Positions 1 to 5,877 of a stretch of DNA of 9,574 bases are shown here, piece after piece. Both the position numbers and the translations under genes were made by a program. The notes under the pieces were generated by a model. It ran no database searches, was not told the origin of the DNA, and saw nothing but the letters and a program-made list of their open reading frames with translations. The stretch covers positions 1 through 9,574 of the forward strand of contig JAEZDA010000076.1 of assembly GCA_023433345.1 (NCBI GenBank). The letters are read 5' to 3'. Numbering within the stretch: position 1 is the stretch's first letter; every line of letters begins with the position of its first letter. The stretch comes from Bacteroidota bacterium. GTDB lineage: Bacteria; Bacteroidota; Bacteroidia; Chitinophagales; Chitinophagaceae.

Positions 1-863
1 GCTCCGGACTTCATTGCTGCATCATACATTTCCTCAATGCCGAAATTGCTGATGTTGGCTGCCATCTTTCTCTTTTGCTGAAACCCATAGTCCAGGATCT
101 CTCCAAGTTCATCAAGCCTGCCTTTAAGAAAAGCTTCTTTCATCATTCTCGCCTGTTCCTTTAACTGGTGCATCGCTTCGATACTCTGTTCATTTTGTTC
201 ATTCACGTTTTTCACCTGTTCTTTAATGATGGATGCACTTTCACGCGAGGATGCGGTAAAATATAATAGCAGGTTGTTTTCCAGTTCATGCATGTATTGA
301 GGACGAATGCGAAGAGGATTTACAATCACTTTATCATCAGCATAAAATTCCATGAAATTCACACCGCCGAACATTGCAGCGTATTGATCCTGTCTTCCGC
401 CCGCGAGTTTAAGGTCGTTGCGTTCTATTTCAAAAGCATAATGTGCGATATCATAATCACCGAGTGGAAGTTTGAGTTTTTCCACAAATGCTCCGATTAT
501 TGCAACTACCAGGGTGGAGGAAGTTCCCAATCCTGATCCGGCAGGAGCGTCTACAAAGGTGCTGAGTCGAAAGCCTTTCGTAAATGCACCATAATCTTTT
601 TGCACGCGATTTATAACGCCCTTCAACAAGTCGAGCGTTCCGTTTATTGGAAGAGCCGGGGAGAGCGGATGTTCCTCACGTTCGTTTCTGTCCAGCGCTT
701 CAACGATAATTACCGGCTCCGATAAAACTTCAATGGTAGCATAGGCCGAAAGCGAAACGGTTACATTTAAAATTGCGCCGCCGTAGAGATCGCAATAAGG
801 ACTCACATCTGTTCCGCCTCCTGCAAGCCCGATGCGCAGTGGAGCTTTACTCCGGTATATCAT
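1..863 (-). CDS. hddA: GHMP-family sugar kinase, probably D-glycero-alpha-D-manno-heptose 7-phosphate kinase (3' end outside window)
   Basis: This gene probably phosphorylates a sugar phosphate at C1 in the cytoplasm with ATP, the step that precedes nucleotide activation of heptose for surface glycans. 287 codons are visible and the reading frame is open to the left edge. Residues 7-19 read APLRIGLAGGGTD, the substrate-side N-terminus typical of the family. Residues 107-116 (PAGSGLGTSS) are the glycine/serine-rich ATP-phosphate loop of GHMP kinases. Residues 155-165 (GGRQDQYAAMF) are the third conserved block, seen in HddA-like kinases. The ATG at 863 is chosen because the conserved N-terminus follows at once. 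HddA proteins are usually about 320-350 residues, so a few dozen are missing. It is separated by about 710 bases from the glycosyltransferase upstream, so it probably has its own promoter. The family is sure; the substrate is inferred, because no gmhA, gmhB or hddC is visible. A fucose- or other hexose-phosphate kinase remains possible. Confidence 0.85.
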   Translation of the reverse strand, partial: MIYRSKAPLRIGLAGGGTDVSPYCDLYGGAILNVTVSLSAYATIEVLSEPVIIVEALDRNEREEHPLSPALPINGTLDLLKGVINRVQKDYGAFTKGFRLSTFVDAPAGSGLGTSSTLVVAIIGAFVEKLKLPLGDYDIAHYAFEIERNDLKLAGGRQDQYAAMFGGVNFMEFYADDKVIVNPLRIRPQYMHELENNLLLYFTASSRESASIIKEQVKNVNEQNEQSIEAMHQLKEQARMMKEAFLKGRLDELGEILDYGFQQKRKMAANISNFGIEEMYDAAMKSG

Positions 864-879
864 TTATTAATATTTGCGA

Positions 880-887
880 CAAAGATG
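880..887 (-). promoter_or_regulatory. possible Bacteroidota -7 element for the sugar kinase
   Basis: On the minus strand this reads CATCTTTG, one mismatch from the Bacteroidota -7 consensus TAnnTTTG. It ends 16 bases before the kinase ATG, so the leader would be very short. A TTTTC sequence lies 21 bases upstream as a weak -33 partner. No Shine-Dalgarno sequence is seen in the A/T-rich leader. The call rests on pattern matching only. Confidence 0.28.
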
Positions 888-1403
888 AATGGAAATTCGG
901 ATTATGCCGAAAATAAAAATGTATTTTGACCGCTGCCATATTTTCTATGCTTGATCAATAGGTTTGAACAGTGAGGTGTTATTCCTCTGATTCAGGTAAA
1001 TGTTAATGCCTTGTTTGCAAAATTATAAGTCTGATTCGGGAAATCGTTTTTGAATTTGTTGTTCTTTTTTGAACATGAGATTGAGAGAAGGATGCGGGAG
1101 TTTTGGGGTTGAGGATATTGAGGGGACGGGAGTAGTTAAGACCGGGAGTTTCCTTTGCTGGAAATGAACGCGCAAAATGGGGCCGAATTGACGAATCCTC
1201 TATCGGAACTCCATGAACAAACAGGATAATTTTTTCCCCCGGCTTTCCATAACAGCCCCGTAACCGAGGAAAAATGCGGGCTTCATTAGAATTCATATTC
1301 CACCATAATCTTTACGGATGCTTGTAAAAGGTTCTGACACGCATTTTTTAGAGTGCAGCAAGGTTAATATAGGACAATTGCACACCTTTTTGGGGTAAAA
1401 GTT

Positions 1404-1460
1404 CTCAAAATTTGAGGTCAACCTGTGGGTTACAAATTTGATTAGAACTATCAAACCCAC
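1404..1460. repeat. cluster of three consecutive inverted repeats
   Basis: Three inverted repeats lie in succession. The first, 1404-1416, is CTCAAA-A-TTTGAG. The second, 1415-1424, is AGGT-CA-ACCT and shares two bases with the first. The third, 1425-1460, has an outer stem GTGGG/CCCAC (1425-1429 with 1456-1460) and an inner stem TTTGAT/ATCAAA (1437-1442 with 1450-1455) around a 7-base loop, with a 7-base bulge on one side. No T run follows on either strand, so it is not a simple terminator. It could be an RNA structure in the 3' tail of the glycosyltransferase mRNA or a protein-binding site. The repeats are seen directly; the role is unknown. Confidence 0.45.
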
Positions 1461-1573
1461 GTACAGTGCGGCTACGGGCGTTGAAATGGAAAGTCGGACA
1501 TTAAAAACCCTTAAGCATTGCATCTCGCTTTTTTTAAACCTGCACCGCCCACTTTTCCAATCCCGAAACACAT

Positions 1574-2668
1574 TCAAACCGAAAAAACCGCATCCGTAAG
1601 CTTCCCCCAACTGTACTTCCCCTTTTCCTCACGCAAACCGGCAATCAACCCCTCACTGCCCATCTTAAAATAACGGTAAAGCGTATCCGCAATCGAATCA
1701 GGATCAGCTTCACAAACCAAACCGACCCTGCCGTGTGGAACAAGCGCTGCCAACCCACCAACATTGGTCACTATCATAGGCACTTCAAAATGATAGGCCA
1801 GGGGCGTAACACCGCTTTGAGTGGCATTCCTGTACGGCTGAACAACAACATCTGCAGCACAGAAATAGTTCTTCACCTGCGAATCAGGGATAAAATCTGT
1901 ATGAAGTATAACGTTACCGGATATACGCAATTTCTCAATTAACTCATCATACTTTTTACGGCTCTCATAAAACTCACCGGCGATAAGCAGTTTGGGAAGT
2001 GGCAGATCCTTCTCATTCCACCGCGCCTTAAGAATTGCCATTGCTTCCAACAAAAGATCAAGCCCCTTATATTCCCGTATAAAACCAAAGAACAAAGCAA
2101 TCTTTTCATCCCTGCCAATATTCAGTGCAACTCTTGCCGCTTCCTTCGAAATGTGCTTCCCGAAATTGTCGTACAGCGGATGTGCCACAGTTCGTACAGG
2201 CTTATCCGTTAGCTCCCGACCATCGGCGGCTACTTTTTCACTCATGGTGATGAAAGCATGAACCGACCCGATAAAATATCTGGTAAAAGCCATGTCCCCA
2301 AAACGCTTTTCATGTGGCCTGATATTATCAGCAATGCACACAACCCTGGTATGATTGTTCTTTCTTACAATTCGAAGAATCGTGCCCAGGCACGGACCCA
2401 TGAAAGGGAGCCAGTAACGAACCACGATGATATCCGGCTTCTCTCTCTTCAGGCGTAAACCCGTTCTCAACCAATTAATGGGATTGACAGAATTTATCAT
2501 TGCACGTATCCTCAGATCCTGAGGTGGCGGCTCAGAAGAGTATTGCGTTGTGCCGGGAAATAAAAAACCCGGGTACTGAAGGGAGAACGTGACTATTTCA
2601 GCTTTATGACCTTCCTCAATAAAAGCCCGTGCAAGCCTTTCATTAAAAGTTGCAAGCCCGCCACGCAA
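1574..2668 (-). CDS. family 4 glycosyltransferase (GT-B fold)
   Basis: This protein probably transfers a sugar from a nucleotide-sugar donor to a lipid-linked or surface glycan at the cytoplasmic membrane face. It reads 364 residues from a TTG at 2668. The opening MRGGLATFNERLARAF is the acceptor-domain glycine loop of GT4 enzymes. Residues 193-209 hold FGFIREYKGLDLLLEA, which begins the donor-binding domain. Residues 278-291 (PYRNATQSGVTPLA) are the GT4 donor-site motif. The C-terminus KYSWGKLTDAV is usual for the family. The TTG is only the first accepted start codon in frame. The first beta strand (KRIYIIGPAYPL, 2701-2666) lies upstream in the same frame, where ATG would be expected near 2704, so the real protein should be about 12 residues longer. 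It is the last gene of the operon and follows the GT2 gene. The family is secure; donor and acceptor are unknown. Confidence 0.88.
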   Translation of the reverse strand: MRGGLATFNERLARAFIEEGHKAEIVTFSLQYPGFLFPGTTQYSSEPPPQDLRIRAMINSVNPINWLRTGLRLKREKPDIIVVRYWLPFMGPCLGTILRIVRKNNHTRVVCIADNIRPHEKRFGDMAFTRYFIGSVHAFITMSEKVAADGRELTDKPVRTVAHPLYDNFGKHISKEAARVALNIGRDEKIALFFGFIREYKGLDLLLEAMAILKARWNEKDLPLPKLLIAGEFYESRKKYDELIEKLRISGNVILHTDFIPDSQVKNYFCAADVVVQPYRNATQSGVTPLAYHFEVPMIVTNVGGLAALVPHGRVGLVCEADPDSIADTLYRYFKMGSEGLIAGLREEKGKYSWGKLTDAVFSV

Positions 2669-2704
2669 GGGGTAAGCAGGACCTATAATGTAAATTCGTT
2701 TATG
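2669..2704 (-). other. N-terminal coding stretch of the GT4 gene with a missing start codon
   Basis: In frame with the GT4 gene, codons 2701-2669 read KRIYIIGPAYP, the first beta strand expected of this fold, directly before LRGGLATF. The codon in front, 2704-2702, is CAT rather than ATG. The minus strand reads GGAGAACCATAAACGAATT; inserting one G after AT would restore ATG AAA CGA ATT, with the GGAG just upstream as ribosome site. Going further upstream there is no ATG, GTG or TTG before the in-frame TAA of the GT2 gene (2755-2753). So the start is a rare codon (ATT or ATA), or a base was lost in the genome or the assembly. Confidence 0.65.
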
Positions 2705-2752
2705 GTTCTCCGTTAGTGGAATGACAGGCAGCGTAAGGTTATTAAAAAAAAG

Positions 2753-3694
2753 TTACAGCCCAAGCTTCTCTTCCACGAGATAGTTGTTCCTGATGGAAGA
2801 ATTTCTTGCAATAAGTTCCCCGAGAAAACCTGCGAGAAACAACTGCACACCTATAACAATTGAAATAATGCCGATATAAAACAATGGCCGGTCCGTCATA
2901 TTGTACTTCTGAAAAGCAAACTTTGCCACGAACAGGTAGATCCAAATTAGCAGACCGCCAAAGAAAACAATACTGCCCCACAACCCGAAGAAGTGCATCG
3001 GCTTCTTGCCAAATTTGCCAACGAACATTATGGAACCAAGGTCCAGAAAGCCATTCACAAAACGTTCCCAGCCAAATTTTGTTACGCCATATTTTCTCGG
3101 GCGGTGCTCAACAACTTTTTCGCCGATCTTTTTAAAGCCACTCCATTTTGCCAACACAGGAATGTAACGGTGCATTTCACCATACACTTCAATTGTTTTC
3201 ACCACCTTGTTCCGGTACGATTTCAACCCGCAATTGAAATCATGGAGTTTAATGCCCGAACTTTTTCTTGCTGCAGCATTGAATAATTTTGATGGAAGAT
3301 TCTTTGTAAGTGTATTATCGAAACGCTTCTTCTTCCAACCACTTACCATATCGAATTTATCCCGGATGATCATATTGTATAACTCGGGGATCTCATCCGG
3401 ACTATCCTGCATATCTGCATCCATCGTGATCACAACCTCCCCTGAGGCAACCTTAAAGCCTTCATTAAGCGCCGCACTCTTGCCATAGTTGCGTTGAAAT
3501 TTGATCCCTTTTATTCTTGAATTCCTCCTGCTCAGATCTTCCACCACGGTCCACGATTCGTCGGTGCTGCCATCATCAACCATAATTATCTCGTAGCTGA
3601 AATTATTTTCAAGCATCACGCGTTCTATCCATGCTGCAAGTTCCGGCAGAGATTCATCTTCATTAAACAATGGTATCACAACAGATATCTGCAT
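2753..3694 (-). CDS. family 2 glycosyltransferase, polyprenyl-phosphate sugar transferase type (DPM1/GtrB-like)
   Basis: This enzyme probably moves a sugar from a nucleotide donor onto undecaprenyl phosphate at the inner face of the cytoplasmic membrane, making a lipid-linked donor for glycan modification. It has 313 residues, the usual size for GtrB-like proteins. The GT-A domain starts at residue 1 with ISVVIPLFNEDESL. VDDGSTD (39-45) binds the nucleotide and DADMQD (92-97) is the DxD-type metal site. The conserved FNCGLKSYR (153-161), MHRYIPVLA (174-182) and HRPRKYGVTKFGWERF (197-212) follow. Two hydrophobic helices at about 232-258 and 270-292 anchor it in the membrane. The ATG at 3694 lies 9 bases after the DUF4199 stop and starts exactly at the conserved strand. 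Product class is sure; the sugar is unknown. Confidence 0.93.
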   Translation of the reverse strand: MQISVVIPLFNEDESLPELAAWIERVMLENNFSYEIIMVDDGSTDESWTVVEDLSRRNSRIKGIKFQRNYGKSAALNEGFKVASGEVVITMDADMQDSPDEIPELYNMIIRDKFDMVSGWKKKRFDNTLTKNLPSKLFNAAARKSSGIKLHDFNCGLKSYRNKVVKTIEVYGEMHRYIPVLAKWSGFKKIGEKVVEHRPRKYGVTKFGWERFVNGFLDLGSIMFVGKFGKKPMHFFGLWGSIVFFGGLLIWIYLFVAKFAFQKYNMTDRPLFYIGIISIVIGVQLFLAGFLGELIARNSSIRNNYLVEEKLGL

Positions 3695-3703
3695 GCAAAG
3701 TTT

Positions 3704-4216
3704 TTAGGTGTTGATGGTGCGTTGGTGGTGGCTTTTATGTATGGCCATCAATATCATTGAAATAAGAATGGTAACAACGGCACCAACGAAAAGGTAGAAA
3801 AAGATCGTCATAGAGGTTTGAAGTGTTACATAATATTCCTTTGCCTGGAGAACCATCGTTTCTATTTCCGCCGGTGTTTTATCACCAGCTTTCACAAGCT
3901 CTGCACGATAGTTTTGCGCCATTTCCTCTTTCATGGCCGGTGTCATCTTTAAAAATCCGAATGTAAAGGCGACCATTAAAAATGTTACCATAATAAAACA
4001 TTTGAAACCTTGCGAGAAATAGGTTTTGAATGTTTTGAGCACTTCCATTCTGCTATACGCAATGAGCGTCCACGCAATGCCAGCGATATAAATGGCATAG
4101 GTGATGAACTTCAACTGCCCTTCAAAATTGCCGAGCCTTGCATAAATGCCAATGGAAACGGCAATCATCAGAATACCGGTGATCAGTCCTTTTAAAGTTG
4201 GGCTGAGATTTATCAT
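3704..4216 (-). CDS. DUF4199 family membrane protein
   Basis: A 170-residue inner-membrane protein matching the DUF4199 family by overall layout. Four hydrophobic segments lie at about residues 9-27, 35-54, 71-90 and 132-158. Between the third and fourth is a charged, helical stretch (about 92-130, including MTPAMKEEMAQNYRAELVK). The C-terminus is basic and histidine-rich (HKSHHQRT). No catalytic motif is visible and the family has no established function. Its ATG overlaps the stop of the dihydroorotase-like gene as ATGA, so translation is probably coupled. The GT2 gene begins 9 bases after its stop. This tight packing suggests that it works with its neighbours, perhaps with the membrane glycosyltransferase; that is inference. 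Confidence 0.85.
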   Translation of the reverse strand: MINLSPTLKGLITGILMIAVSIGIYARLGNFEGQLKFITYAIYIAGIAWTLIAYSRMEVLKTFKTYFSQGFKCFIMVTFLMVAFTFGFLKMTPAMKEEMAQNYRAELVKAGDKTPAEIETMVLQAKEYYVTLQTSMTIFFYLFVGAVVTILISMILMAIHKSHHQRTINT

Positions 4217-5463
4217 TGGCTCAGGAGGATTTGGTTTTGATGGATAGTGCCATAAACACGTCCCCGCAGTTCGGTATCAATAAAGACATTATTAGCGGAC
4301 AGCGAGCGGTTTTGATCGACCGCAAAAGTATAAGTTTCGGCGGGATTAAAAAGGGTAAGGTCGGCAGGCTCGCCCTTTTGTATTTTGGGAATAGGAAGAC
4401 CAAAAATTCGACGCCCGTTTGTAAGCAGCTTTACAAGTTTCTCCGGATCTGTTACCTTTTTCCCAACAGCTCCAAAAACAGTTTGAACGCCTGCCATTCC
4501 GAATCTTGCATATTCGAATTCGCAGTCTTTTTCATCGCTGTGCCATGGAATGTGGTGGGAAGCGACACAATCGATCAACCCTTCTTCTATTGCCTCCACA
4601 AGGGCTGCCACATCTGCCGGGGTACGGAGCGGAGGGTAAACTTTGAGATTCGTATCATATGATGCAAGATCAGCATCTGTAAATGTTAAGTGATATGGCG
4701 TTACCGAGCAGGTGATCTTCAACCCATCTTCCTTTGCCTTGCGGATATGGTTGATTCCCTTTTTTGTGGAAACGCCGGTGATATGGAGTTGCGAGCCAGT
4801 ATATCTGACTAACTCAATATCCCTGGAGATCATTAACTCTTCGGAAAGAGCGGGAATTCCGGGAAGTCCCAGTTTTGTGCTGTGGAGGCCCTCATTAACC
4901 AGGCCCTGCGGATTGAGAGCCTGATCTCCCGGCACCTGGATGAGACGCGAATTCACAGGAAGGACGTACTGCAGGGCTTTCAGCATGATACCGGGATCGC
5001 GCAAACCTTTCGCACCCTCCGAAAATGCGATCGCGCCGGCTGCATGCATATCGTACATTTCGGCCAACACCTTACCTTCTGACTTGGCGGTGATACTGCC
5101 AATCGGGTAGATGGTCACCGGAACATCCTTTCTAAGGAGATACTCTATGGCACTGCTGCCGGAACCGGCATAAGGAGAGGCCAGCACCATCACGGCGGTA
5201 AAGCCTCCTGCAGCGGCTGCGCGGGCGCCAGACTCGATGGTTTCGCGGTATTCAAAACCGGGCCCGGCAAAATCGGCAAACACATCAACCCAACCTGCAC
5301 TCACGCATAATCCCGGCTGGGAGATCTCCATTATACCACCAATACTATCTATCTCGTTTTCAATGGATTCAATTTTGCCATCCTTAATCAGGATATCAGC
5401 AGAACGAAGGTGGAAGGGGGAGTTCTCGGAGAATACTTTTACCTGCTTTAGTAGAACCTTCAT
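4213..5463 (-). CDS. dihydroorotase-like protein lacking catalytic metal ligands (pseudo-dihydroorotase)
   Basis: At 416 residues this has the length and plan of class I dihydroorotases (amidohydrolase superfamily, pyrimidine synthesis), but the active site is gone. The usual metal motif DxHxHFxxPG reads DVFADFAGPG here (60-69), so both histidines are lost (F62, D64). The usual AFSDDG block reads AFSEGAKG (146-153). The histidine of the HCED block is glutamine (Q176). The HxSHVST-type histidine is glycine (HITGVST, 227-233). The catalytic Asp of TDHAPH is histidine (SHHIPWH, 302-308). Flanking scaffold is kept, e.g. VTPYHL and PPLRTPADV. It should not hydrolyse dihydroorotate. Known non-catalytic homologues of other bacteria help assemble aspartate transcarbamoylase; whether this one does is unknown. 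Annotation as pyrC would mislead. It is the first gene of the operon, and its stop overlaps the DUF4199 start. Confidence 0.88.
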   Translation of the reverse strand: MKVLLKQVKVFSENSPFHLRSADILIKDGKIESIENEIDSIGGIMEISQPGLCVSAGWVDVFADFAGPGFEYRETIESGARAAAAGGFTAVMVLASPYAGSGSSAIEYLLRKDVPVTIYPIGSITAKSEGKVLAEMYDMHAAGAIAFSEGAKGLRDPGIMLKALQYVLPVNSRLIQVPGDQALNPQGLVNEGLHSTKLGLPGIPALSEELMISRDIELVRYTGSQLHITGVSTKKGINHIRKAKEDGLKITCSVTPYHLTFTDADLASYDTNLKVYPPLRTPADVAALVEAIEEGLIDCVASHHIPWHSDEKDCEFEYARFGMAGVQTVFGAVGKKVTDPEKLVKLLTNGRRIFGLPIPKIQKGEPADLTLFNPAETYTFAVDQNRSLSANNVFIDTELRGRVYGTIHQNQILLSQ

Positions 5464-5478
5464 TATTTAAGAATTACA

Positions 5479-5486
5479 CAAATATC
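5479..5486 (-). promoter_or_regulatory. possible -7 element for the pseudo-dihydroorotase operon
   Basis: The minus strand reads GATATTTG, one mismatch from TAnnTTTG, ending 15 bases before the ATG at 5463. A TTG lies upstream at a 15-base spacing, shorter than usual for a Bacteroidota -33 element. The predicted leader is only about ten bases, much like that of the sugar-kinase gene. Confidence 0.3.
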
Positions 5487-5547
5487 GGGAAATTCCGTTC
5501 ACAAGCTCTGAGAACCATAGAATAGCGCAGCAATCCGGGTTAAAATG

Positions 5548-5618
5548 CTATCTATCAAAATAAAGGGGTTTGAAAAAAATTAAAATAAGCAAATTCGGTA
5601 ATGTATGGGGATAGATAG
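5548..5618. repeat. 9-base inverted repeat, arms far apart
   Basis: CTATCTATC at 5548-5556 is the exact reverse complement of GATAGATAG at 5610-5618, with 53 A-rich bases between. Each arm is itself a tandem TATC/GATA unit. It lies between the two start codons and could be a paired operator site, but short simple-sequence arms like this can also occur by chance. Confidence 0.35.
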
Positions 5619-5676
5619 GGTAAAAAAAAATCTAACAAAAGAGGGTGATCTTTCAGTTATTTTTAACAATAATGAT

Positions 5677-5684
5677 TAAGTTTG
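5677..5684 (+). promoter_or_regulatory. possible -7 element for the surface-protein gene
   Basis: TAAGTTTG is an exact match to the Bacteroidota -7 consensus TAnnTTTG. Use of it would give a leader of roughly 185 bases before the ATG at 5878. No clear TTG -33 element is seen at the right distance; the closest is TTTC at 5651-5654. No better match was found nearer to the gene. Confidence 0.3.
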
Positions 5685-5814
5685 AGGCGGCGATTTTAAG
5701 TTATTGTTACCAATGAGTTAGGTAAATATCTCTTAAAGGCGAACCAACTGATCCCAACCCACTGTTGATCCAATTTTTCCCTAAGACCCCTGCACCCGTG
5801 TAAACGTGCGAAAA

Positions 5815-5835
5815 CACTGCTGTTAAACTGCAGTG
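5815..5835. repeat. 6-base inverted repeat in the surface-protein leader
   Basis: CACTGC (5815-5820) and GCAGTG (5830-5835) pair perfectly around a 9-base loop, 42 bases before the start codon. In RNA this would be a small hairpin in the leader; in DNA it could be a regulator site. No T run follows, so it is not a terminator. Confidence 0.35.
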
Positions 5836-5867
5836 ACTATAAGTTGTGAGTATTAATTATTTCAAAT

Positions 5868-5872
5868 AAAGG
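5868..5872 (+). promoter_or_regulatory. ribosome binding site of the surface-protein gene
   Basis: AAAGG lies five bases before the ATG at 5878. It is the clearest Shine-Dalgarno-like site in the window, as most genes here lack one. It supports this ATG over the in-frame ATGs at codons 4 and 6. Confidence 0.5.
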
Positions 5873-5877
5873 TGTTT

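Larger units (their letters stand above)
864..1573. other. gene-free region between glycosyltransferase and sugar kinase
   Basis: About 710 bases with no convincing gene. Two chance-like minus-strand frames (1003-1296 and 1293-1610) have no recognisable motif and low-complexity, unlikely protein composition. The plus strand is G-rich from about 1091 to 1146, with runs of three or four G at 1096, 1105, 1122, 1128 and 1144. A cluster of small inverted repeats lies at 1404-1460. The right end should hold the terminator of the glycosyltransferase operon, but no stem followed by a T run is visible there on the minus strand. The left end should hold the kinase promoter. Confidence 0.6.
5464..5877. 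other. divergent intergenic region
   Basis: This 414-base stretch separates the minus-strand operon from the plus-strand surface-protein gene and should hold promoters for both. It is A/T-rich and has no plausible gene. It contains a TAnnTTTG-type element for each direction and two inverted repeats (5548-5618 and 5815-5835). No terminator is expected here because both neighbours start from it. Confidence 0.7.

Noticed and set aside
955..985. tRNA T-loop-like GTTCAAACC on the minus strand
   Set aside because: The flanking bases do not form a T-stem, and no acceptor stem or anticodon arm can be placed around it.
1003..1296. Minus-strand frame of 97 codons, overlapping its upstream frame by ATGA
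   Set aside because: No motif, unlikely composition and no ribosome site; the ATGA overlap involves a second equally doubtful frame, so it is probably chance.
1500..1573. Rho-independent terminator after the glycosyltransferase operon
   Set aside because: The minus strand here shows no GC-rich stem followed by a T run; the A-rich run GTTTAAAAAAAGC has no stem before it.
1293..1610. Minus-strand frame of 105 codons starting inside the end of the family 4 glycosyltransferase gene
   Set aside because: It starts at a TTG within the well-conserved C-terminus of a real gene and shows no recognisable domain.
4216..4662. 148-codon plus-strand frame
   Set aside because: It lies antisense to the well-supported dihydroorotase-like gene and has no family resemblance.
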